Position numbers and translations under genes: made by a program
The notes under the pieces: model-generated
The model's input: the letters and a program-made list of their open reading frames with translations, nothing else
What the model was told of the DNA's origin: nothing
Database searches by the model: none
Shown: positions 1 to 4,754 of the stretch, in pieces
How positions within the stretch are numbered: position 1 is the stretch's first letter
How the letters are laid out: each line of letters starts with the position of its first letter
NCBI GenBank assembly: GCA_943323725.2
Contig: CALPIW020000124.1
Location: forward strand, 1 to 5,420
Length of the DNA: 5,420 nt
DNA from: Polynucleobacter meluiroseus
Lineage (GTDB): Bacteria > Verrucomicrobiota > Verrucomicrobiia > Opitutales > UBA953
Direction: 5' to 3'

Positions 1-110
1 AGCAGCCCGTGACTTGCTCCGGCGAGCTCGGTCGCCGCGACATGGTCATCATCGACGGCATCTACGAGTCGATCCGTACCGGCAAGAAGGTCGAGTTGAA
101 GTATACCTAA
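1..110 (+). CDS. C-terminal end of a probable Gfo/Idh/MocA-family oxidoreductase (partial)
   Basis: The reading frame that starts at base 3 is open from the window edge to a TAA at 108-110, giving 35 residues that end in DMVIIDGIYESIRTGKKVEL followed by KYT. A terminal helix of the form D-x-x-I-I-x-x-I-Y-x-S-x-x-T-G-K-x-V-x-L is typical of the last residues of NAD(P)-dependent Gfo/Idh/MocA sugar dehydrogenases, where it closes the C-terminal domain. The N-terminal Rossmann fold would lie upstream and is not visible, so the substrate cannot be stated. The gene converges with the sulfatase on the other strand, with a 73-bp gap. The family call rests only on this short tail. Such oxidoreductases are often found near sulfatases in polysaccharide-degrading bacteria, which fits but does not prove the call. 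Confidence 0.6.
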   Translation, partial: QPVTCSGELGRRDMVIIDGIYESIRTGKKVELKYT

Positions 111-115
111 CGAAG

Positions 116-185
116 AGGGGTAGGGGCAGGGGCACGTGCTGTCCTGATGCCGCTATGTCGTGACGCGGTCCCGACCCTACCTTTT
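116..185. terminator. Possible terminator between convergent genes
   Basis: In the gap between the converging oxidoreductase and sulfatase genes, GGTAGGG at 119-125 is the exact reverse complement of CCCTACC at 175-181. G-T and A-T pairs can extend the stem outward. On the plus strand the second arm is followed by TTTT (182-185). The loop is long (about 49 nt) and holds a smaller CCGC/GCGG hairpin (150-153 with 165-168). It is therefore a weak candidate for terminating the plus-strand gene. On the minus strand no T-run follows the stem. Confidence 0.3.
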
Positions 186-1662
186 AATTCGTTCCCTTGG
201 CGAGGGTGGCCTTGAGCGCCGTGACGACGGAAGCGTAGGCCGGGTCGTCGGCGAGGTTCTTGAACTCGCCCGGATCGGCGTCGTGGTCGTAGAGTTCGAC
301 CCCGAGTTTGCCCTGGTTCCATTCCGTATAGCGGTAGCGTTCGGTGCGGACCGAGCGGCCGACCTTACGTTCCTGCGTGGCGGCCTTCTTCTTGCCGCCG
401 GCGTTGATGGCGCCGAAGTCGACCTGCGTGTAGGCGGAGTGATTCCAGAGGGCGTCGGGACGTTCCAGCACCGGGCGGAGGCTCTTGCCCTCGGCGCGTT
501 TGTCGGGCTTCAGGTCGCAGAGGTCGGCCACGGTGGGGTAGAGGTCGACAAGCTCGGCCACGCGCTTCGTGGCGCGTCCGTTGGCCGGGTTGCCCGGATC
601 ACGGATGATGAACGGCACGCGGGCCGAATCTTCGTAGAGCGAACGCTTCTGCCAGAGTCCGTGTTCGCCGAGGTTATACCCGTGGTCGCTGATGAACACC
701 ACGATGGTGTCCTTATCGAGGCCCTGCTTCTTGAGTTCGGCCAGCACCAGGCCGAACTGGGCGTCCATGAAGGTCATCGACGCCAGGTAGGCCTGCTTGG
801 CGGTACGCTGCGTATCTTCGGTCATGCCATAGTTGGCGACGGCCGTGTTGGAGAGGGCCACGGCCGGCTTAGTCTCACGGTTGCCGGCGGGTTCCTTGGC
901 CAGTTGCACCTGGTCCTTCGGGTATTGGGCGAAGTAAGGCTTCGGCGCGACGTAGGGGGTGTGGGGGCGGAAGAAGCCGACCGCCAGGAAGAAGGGCTGT
1001 TCGCGCTTCTGGCGGAGGAAGTCGACCGCCTGCGCGGCGATCTTGCCGTCGGTCTGTTCGGCGTCGGTCCCGTCGGCCGCGAGCCAGCTCAGCGTGCCGC
1101 CGTAGTTGCCCGAGCCGACGAGGATCTGCCCCATGTTACCCTTGGTCTTGTCGGCGGAGGTACCGGCGCCGACGCCGATCGAGAAGATCTTATCCTCGTC
1201 GTCGCAGTCGCGTCCGCGCGGATTCCAGACTTTCTCCCACGACTGCGGGTCGTCGAGGCCGTTGGTGCCGATTTCCTTGGGCACGCCATAATGGTAGAGC
1301 TTGCCGATGCGGGCGACGGCGTAGCCGTTGTTCTTGAAGAGCTGCGGCATCGTCACCATGTCCGGGATGACCTGGCGGAATTCTTTCGCGTTGTCGTAGA
1401 CACCGGTGGTGTCGGGACGCAGGCCCGTGAGGAAGGAAGTCCGGCTCGGATTGCAGAGCGCGTACTGGCAGTAGGCGCGGTCGAAGCGGACGCCGGTGCG
1501 AGCGAGCGCGTCGATGTTCGGCGTCAGCGCCGGGCCGCCGTAGGTGCCCATGCGGGTGCCGCAATCGTCAGAGACGAGCAGCAGGACGTTCTTCCGGGGT
1601 GCCGCGAAGGCGGACAGGCAGGCGAGGAGAGCGAGGGCGATGGGGAGGCGCATACGACCCAT
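184..1662 (-). CDS. Secreted sulfatase, iduronate-2-sulfatase-like (type I, formylglycine-dependent)
   Basis: This 492-residue protein hydrolyses sulfate esters and is probably exported. Residues 1-20 form a signal peptide: Arg at 3 and 5, a hydrophobic core, and a likely cut after AFA at 18-20. The metal-binding Asp pair is D32-D33. The sulfatase signature CNPSRTSFLTG begins at C70, which should be oxidised to formylglycine by a maturase not encoded here. K121-H124 (GKLYH), H234 (RPHTPY), D326-H327 (SDHGYNLGEHG) and K339 complete the active-site pattern. A C-terminal subdomain ends in the usual ELYDHDADPGE (456-466) followed by F-x-NL. The GKLYH and RPHTPY forms point to the iduronate-2-sulfatase branch, but the true substrate, probably a sulfated glycan, cannot be read from sequence. 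The start is uncertain: ATG at 1662 and an in-frame ATG at 1653 (M4) both lack a Shine-Dalgarno sequence, and both leave a workable signal peptide. The gene follows cysNC on the same strand but lies beyond a terminator. Confidence 0.93.
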   Translation of the reverse strand: MGRMRLPIALALLACLSAFAAPRKNVLLLVSDDCGTRMGTYGGPALTPNIDALARTGVRFDRAYCQYALCNPSRTSFLTGLRPDTTGVYDNAKEFRQVIPDMVTMPQLFKNNGYAVARIGKLYHYGVPKEIGTNGLDDPQSWEKVWNPRGRDCDDEDKIFSIGVGAGTSADKTKGNMGQILVGSGNYGGTLSWLAADGTDAEQTDGKIAAQAVDFLRQKREQPFFLAVGFFRPHTPYVAPKPYFAQYPKDQVQLAKEPAGNRETKPAVALSNTAVANYGMTEDTQRTAKQAYLASMTFMDAQFGLVLAELKKQGLDKDTIVVFISDHGYNLGEHGLWQKRSLYEDSARVPFIIRDPGNPANGRATKRVAELVDLYPTVADLCDLKPDKRAEGKSLRPVLERPDALWNHSAYTQVDFGAINAGGKKKAATQERKVGRSVRTERYRYTEWNQGKLGVELYDHDADPGEFKNLADDPAYASVVTALKATLAKGTN

Positions 1663-1668
1663 CTAGGG

Positions 1669-1692
1669 GACAAGTGGGCAGGTGGGCAAGAC
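1669..1692 (+). repeat. Three imperfect 8-nt units just upstream of the sulfatase
   Basis: The plus strand reads GACAAGTG, GGCAGGTG, GGCAAGAC in succession, an imperfect octamer repeat six bases upstream of the sulfatase start at 1662. On the sulfatase mRNA strand it is C-rich and would lie in the leader. It differs from the 7-nt repeats nearby. It may be a second simple-repeat family or only low-complexity sequence. Confidence 0.4.
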
Positions 1693-1710
1693 GGAGCGAA
1701 GGAGGTGATG

Positions 1711-1740
1711 GCGGTAAGTGGTTGGCGGATGGCGTTTGGG
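1711..1740 (+). repeat. 30-nt GGTTGGC-type repeat, copy in the cysNC-sulfatase gap (degenerate)
   Basis: This is the most diverged of five copies of a 30-nt element. The element is GC followed by four 7-nt units of the form GGTTRGC, the last ending in GG. Here the units read GGTAAGT, GGTTGGC, GGATGGC, GTTTGGG, giving 24 of 30 matches to the copy at 4591-4620. It is G-rich on the plus strand, so C-rich on the transcribed strand, and lies 48 bp before the sulfatase start. It forms an inverted pair with the copy at 1799-1828. Confidence 0.65.
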
Positions 1741-1752
1741 GCCTTTGACGGG

Positions 1753-1792
1753 TAAAACAGAACAGGCGACAAGGGTTCATCCCTGCCGCCTG
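1753..1792 (-). terminator. Rho-independent terminator for the cysNC transcript
   Basis: CAGGCG (1763-1768) pairs with CGCCTG (1787-1792) and AGGG (1772-1775) pairs with CCCT (1781-1784), around a TTCAT loop with a small internal bulge. Read on the minus strand, the stem is followed by TTCTGTTTTACC (1751-1762), a T-rich tract. It lies about 50 bp after the cysNC stop, so it would end the cys transcript before the sulfatase. On the plus strand the stem is followed by ATATTTCC, a weaker tract. The hairpin sits between two inverted copies of the 30-nt repeat. Confidence 0.72.
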
Positions 1793-1798
1793 ATATTT

Positions 1799-1828
1799 CC
1801 TAACCGCCAACCGCTAGCCGCTAACCGC
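1799..1828 (-). repeat. 30-nt GGTTGGC-type repeat, copy just after cysNC
   Basis: On the minus strand this reads GC followed by the units GGTTAGC, GGCTAGC, GGTTGGC, GGTTAGG, which match the copy at 4591-4620 at 27 of 30 positions. It begins 15 bp after the cysNC stop codon. It is inverted relative to the copy at 1711-1740, and the two arms match at 23 of 30 positions with the cysNC terminator hairpin between them. Confidence 0.85.
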
Positions 1829-1843
1829 GACTACCTTATTAGC

Positions 1844-3736
1844 TTACACTTCCCAGTCGTCGCCCTTGCCCTGGAGGATCTTGTCGATCGCCCCGAGGAC
1901 GAGGTCGACGGCTTCTTCCTGCGAAGTCTGGTCGGTCTTGATGTGGACCTCCGGAGCTTCGGGGGCTTCGTACGGGGACGAGATGCCGGTGAACTCGGCG
2001 ATCTCGCCCCGGCGGGCCTTGGCGTACAGGCCCTTCACGTCGCGGGATTCGCAGACCGCCAGCGGGGCGTCGACGAAGACCTCGATGAACGTGTGGTTCG
2101 CGAGGGCGGCGCGGGCCTTGGCGCGATCGGCGGCCAACGGAGCGATGAGCGTGACGAGGGTGATGTGGCCCGTGCCGGCGAAGAGGCCGGCGACGGCGGA
2201 GGCGCGACGCACGCTTTCGGCGCGGTCGGCGGCGGAGAAGCCCAGGTCGCGGTTGAGCGAGACGCGGAGGTCGTCGCCATCGACGCGGATGACGTTGCGG
2301 CCGGCGTCGAAGAGACGGCGTTCGACGGCTTCGGCGATGGTCGACTTGCCCGAGCCGGAGAGGCCCGTGAACCAGACGACCGCCGGCGCGTGGCCGGCGC
2401 GGGCGCCGCGTTCGGAGGCGGTGACCTTGCCGGAAGGCGCGTCGGACTTCGAGACGGCGTCGAGGATGATGCCGCCGCCATGGATGCGGCCGCTTTCTTC
2501 GAGCGCGAAACGACCCGTGATCGGGCACTCGTTATGCAGGTCGAACGCGATGTTGCGGGTGGCGCGGACGATCACTTCGCAGATCGAGTCACGCGGGACG
2601 CTGTCGGCTTCCTTGGACTCGAGGGTCGAGGCGTCGGTCACCTTGACGATCTTCGCGATGACCGCGTCGACGTTCTGGGTGAGCAGGCGCAGGCGGTAGG
2701 TCTTGTTCGGGACCAGCGGTTCCTTGCCCAGCCAGAAGATGCGGGCGCGGAATTCGCGGCCGACGCGGGGCTGATTGGACGGATGCGAAGCCACCTGGCC
2801 GCGTTCGACGAAGATCTGCTCGGAGAGCGTCACGCTGGCGGAGCCGCCCGTGCCGACGACCGAGCGGGATTCCGGCCCCGGCCAGTCTTCGAAGGTACGG
2901 ACCGTGCTGCGACGGCCGCCGGGCTGGAAGATGAGCTCGTCGCCCGGGCGGATGGCGCCGGCTTCGACGCGACCGGCGATGATGCGGCGATGGTCGAAGC
3001 GGTAGATGTCGGAGACCGGCAGGCGCAGGGGCAGGCCGGTGAGGTCGTCTTCGTGCGAGAAGGCGTCGAGGGCTTCGGTGACCGTCGGGCCCTTCCACCA
3101 AGCCATCTTGGCGGAGCGGTCGACGACGTTCTCGCCATGTTTGGCGGCGATCGGGATGAAGTGGACGGCGTTGAGGCCGAGGGTCTTCAGGAAGGCCGAG
3201 TATTCGGCGACGATCTTCTGATAGGTGGACTCGGAGTGGTCGACGAGGTCCATCTTGTTCACCAGCACGACGAGCTGCTTCACGCCCAGGAGGGACAGCA
3301 GGAACGCGTGGCGGCGGGACTGGTCCATGACGCCTTCCTTGGCGTCGATGAGGAGGAGGGCGGCGGAGGCGCTGGCGGCGCCGGTCACCATGTTCTTGAG
3401 GAACTCCTTGTGGCCCGGGGCGTCGATGATCGCGTAGGCGCGCTGCTTCGTGCGGAAGAAGATGCGCGTGGTATCGATGGTGATGTTCTGTTCCTGCTCT
3501 TCGATCAGGGCGTCGAGGAGGAAGGCGTATTCGAACTCCATGCCTTCGATCGCGCAGTTCTTGCGGACCTGGTCCATCTTGCCGTTGGGCAGGGAGTCGG
3601 TGTCATGGAGGAGGCGGCCGACGAAGGTGGACTTGCCGTGGTCGACGTGGCCGACGACGACGACGTGCATCTTGCGATGGTCTTCGACGGAGGGAAGGGA
3701 GGTGCTCACAGGTTGGGAAAGGGATTGGGTGTTCAT
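1844..3736 (-). CDS. cysNC: Bifunctional sulfate adenylyltransferase large subunit / adenylylsulfate kinase (CysN-CysC fusion)
   Basis: This 630-residue fusion has an N-terminal GTPase, which with CysD forms APS from sulfate and ATP, and a C-terminal kinase that converts APS to PAPS. GTPase motifs: G1 GHVDHGKST (29-37), G3 DAPGH (105-109), G4 NKMD (160-163) and a G5-like IAAKHG (196-201). EF-Tu-like beta-barrel domains follow at roughly 236-428. After a linker, the kinase has a P-loop GLSGSGKST (458-466), DGDDLR (486-491), DLGF (497-500) and the lid KGLYAKARRGE...FTGISSPYEAPE (568-593). The G1 and G3 forms are like EF-1alpha rather than the GSVDDGKST and DTPGH usual in enterobacterial CysN. 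In the kinase, the Ser of the usual ISP motif is Ala532. The start lies 13 nt after the cysD stop, so the two are almost certainly co-transcribed. No Shine-Dalgarno sequence precedes it, and M23 is a less likely alternative start. Confidence 0.95.
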   Translation of the reverse strand: MNTQSLSQPVSTSLPSVEDHRKMHVVVVGHVDHGKSTFVGRLLHDTDSLPNGKMDQVRKNCAIEGMEFEYAFLLDALIEEQEQNITIDTTRIFFRTKQRAYAIIDAPGHKEFLKNMVTGAASASAALLLIDAKEGVMDQSRRHAFLLSLLGVKQLVVLVNKMDLVDHSESTYQKIVAEYSAFLKTLGLNAVHFIPIAAKHGENVVDRSAKMAWWKGPTVTEALDAFSHEDDLTGLPLRLPVSDIYRFDHRRIIAGRVEAGAIRPGDELIFQPGGRRSTVRTFEDWPGPESRSVVGTGGSASVTLSEQIFVERGQVASHPSNQPRVGREFRARIFWLGKEPLVPNKTYRLRLLTQNVDAVIAKIVKVTDASTLESKEADSVPRDSICEVIVRATRNIAFDLHNECPITGRFALEESGRIHGGGIILDAVSKSDAPSGKVTASERGARAGHAPAVVWFTGLSGSGKSTIAEAVERRLFDAGRNVIRVDGDDLRVSLNRDLGFSAADRAESVRRASAVAGLFAGTGHITLVTLIAPLAADRAKARAALANHTFIEVFVDAPLAVCESRDVKGLYAKARRGEIAEFTGISSPYEAPEAPEVHIKTDQTSQEEAVDLVLGAIDKILQGKGDDWEV

Positions 3737-3749
3737 CTTGTCAGGCGGC

Positions 3750-4571
3750 TCACATGAAGCCCTTGGCGCGGAGTTCCTGCATGGAGTTGCGGCCGACGTG
3801 GTCCTGGGCGCGACCGGCGCGTTCGCTGGTCTTGGTCAGCTTCAGTTCTTCGATGACCTCGTCGATGTTGCTGGCCGGGCTGTCGACCGGGTGCGTGATC
3901 GGGTGGCAGCCGAGGGAGCGGAAGCGCTTGCCGTTGCGGGCGAAGTAGAGGGTCGGGTTCGGGATGTTCTCGCGGCGGATGTATTCCCAGATGTCGAGCT
4001 CGGTCCATTCCAGGAGCGGCTGCACGCGGACGTGGCCGCCTTCGGGGGCGGAGCTGGCGAACTGGCCCCAGAATTCCGGCGGCTGGTCCTTGTAGTCCCA
4101 GTTGCCTTCGGCGGAGCGAGGGGAGAACCAGCGCTCCTTGGCGCGGGTCGGGTCTTCGTCGCGGCGGATGCCGGTCACGAGGGCGTCCCACTTGAATTCG
4201 TCGATCGCGGCCTTGAAGGGGACGGTCTTGAGCTCGTGCGTGACGGTCACCGGGTCGTGCGTGGCGTAACCGATGCCGCGACGGATGGCGTCTTCGTTGA
4301 CGCGGACGATGAGGTCGATGCCGTGGATGACCTTGGCCTTCTCGCGGAACTCATACATCTCCGGGAACTCGTAGGTCGTGTCGATGTGCAGGAGCGGGAA
4401 GGGGATCTTGCCGCAGAACGCCTTACGGGCGAGCCAGATGAGGACGTTGGAGTCCTTGCCCATGGACCAGGGCATGCAGACGGAGCGGAAGTTGGCGAAG
4501 GCTTCGCGGAAGACGTGGATCGACGTCTGTTCGAGGCGCGTCAGGTGGTCGTTTTGGGCGTTGCGGGACAT
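3750..4571 (-). CDS. cysD: Sulfate adenylyltransferase small subunit
   Basis: This 273-residue protein is the catalytic subunit of heterodimeric ATP sulfurylase. It adenylylates sulfate to APS in the cytoplasm, with CysN coupling the reaction to GTP hydrolysis. It belongs to the PAPS-reductase-like/N-type ATP pyrophosphatase fold. Visible motifs are the PP-loop SMGKDS (36-41), LLHIDTTYEFPEMYEFR (60-76), TGIRRDEDPTRAKERWFS (133-150), the LLEWTELDIWEYI segment (186-198), SLGCHP (219-224) and the C-terminal SERAGRAQDHVG (249-260). It is shorter than E. coli CysD (302 residues). Its DTTYEFPEM form differs from the DTGWKF of enterobacteria, in line with the EF-1alpha-like CysN partner. The leader upstream is a duplicated repeat block with no Shine-Dalgarno sequence. 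The ATG at 4571 fits the usual N-terminus (HLTRLEQTSIHVFRE). Confidence 0.95.
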   Translation of the reverse strand: MSRNAQNDHLTRLEQTSIHVFREAFANFRSVCMPWSMGKDSNVLIWLARKAFCGKIPFPLLHIDTTYEFPEMYEFREKAKVIHGIDLIVRVNEDAIRRGIGYATHDPVTVTHELKTVPFKAAIDEFKWDALVTGIRRDEDPTRAKERWFSPRSAEGNWDYKDQPPEFWGQFASSAPEGGHVRVQPLLEWTELDIWEYIRRENIPNPTLYFARNGKRFRSLGCHPITHPVDSPASNIDEVIEELKLTKTSERAGRAQDHVGRNSMQELRAKGFM

Positions 4572-4590
4572 TGGCTGAAGGAAGGTGGGA

Positions 4591-4620
4591 GCGGTTGGCG
4601 GTTAGCGGTTGGCGGTTGGG
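4591..4620 (+). repeat. 30-nt GGTTGGC-type repeat, copy nearest the cysD start
   Basis: This copy has the most regular heptamer pattern. It is GC followed by GGTTGGC, GGTTAGC, GGTTGGC, GGTTGGG on the plus strand. It ends 20 bp upstream of the cysD start codon, with its C-rich strand on the cysD mRNA. It matches the adjacent copy at 4651-4680 at 27 of 30 positions. Confidence 0.88.
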
Positions 4621-4650
4621 AGCGCAGAGAGGCTGAAGGGAGAGGGGGAA

Positions 4651-4680
4651 GCGGTTGGCGGTTTGCGGGTGGCGGTTAGG
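4651..4680 (+). repeat. 30-nt GGTTGGC-type repeat, second copy in the cysH-cysD gap
   Basis: The units read GGTTGGC, GGTTTGC, GGGTGGC, GGTTAGG after a leading GC. It is a direct copy of 4591-4620 and is inverted relative to 4725-4754, from which a 44-bp purine-rich spacer separates it. Its arms match the inverted partner at 23 of 30 positions. I see no T-tract that would make the pair an intrinsic terminator, so cysH and cysD may still share a transcript. Confidence 0.88.
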
Positions 4681-4724
4681 AGAAGAGGGTTCAAGGTGAG
4701 GAGGGCCGTGGATTGAGGAGGTTT

Positions 4725-4754
4725 CCTGTCCGCCAACCGCCAGCCGCTAGCCGC
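4725..4754 (-). repeat. 30-nt GGTTGGC-type repeat overlapping the 3' end of cysH
   Basis: On the minus strand this reads GC followed by GGCTAGC, GGCTGGC, GGTTGGC, GGACAGG, which matches the copy at 1799-1828 at 26 of 30 positions. Its first eight bases (4747-4754) lie inside cysH. The TAG in its first unit is the cysH stop codon, and the bases before it supply the last two Gly codons. Confidence 0.8.

Larger units (their letters stand above)
4573..4680 (+). repeat. Tandem duplication of a ~58-60-bp block in the cysD leader
   Basis: Two direct copies, 4573-4620 and 4631-4680, each begin with GGCTGAAGG, continue through a purine-rich stretch and end in the 30-nt GGTTGGC-type repeat. The offset is 58 bp at the GGCTGAAG end and 60 bp at the 30-nt repeat end, so small indels have built up since duplication. 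The duplicated block includes the bases immediately before the cysD start codon, so it forms the cysD 5' leader if a promoter lies in this gap. Confidence 0.7.

Noticed and set aside
1618..1620. Lipoprotein signal at Cys15 of the sulfatase (LLAC)
   Set aside because: Leu at the -2 position is unfavourable, the hydrophobic stretch before the Cys is only about nine residues, and hydrophobic sequence continues after it to a good AFA cleavage site.
160..1755. Long open frame (531 codons) on the plus strand across the sulfatase
   Set aside because: It is antisense to a gene with complete sulfatase motifs. Its product is Val/Gly/Glu/Arg-rich with no recognisable domain, as expected from GC-rich codon use on the opposite strand.
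1699..1755. Strong SD-like AAGGAGGTG followed by ATG and a 15-codon plus-strand ORF
   Set aside because: The ATG is only about 2 nt from the GGAGG core, too close for efficient initiation. The ORF runs through a degenerate repeat copy and has no recognisable product. The next in-frame ATG (1729) is too far away.
1718..3757. Long open frame (679 codons) on the plus strand across cysNC
   Set aside because: It is the antisense shadow of cysNC, whose minus-strand protein has all GTPase and kinase motifs. The plus-strand product is low-complexity and matches no family I know.
3450..4679. Plus-strand open frame (409 codons) across cysD and its leader
   Set aside because: It is antisense to cysD and its tail reads straight through the 30-nt repeats. 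There is no domain or ribosome binding site to support it.
4680..4746. Intrinsic terminator between cysH and cysD formed by the inverted repeats
   Set aside because: The repeat arms can pair, but no T-run follows either arm on the minus strand, so I did not call it a terminator.
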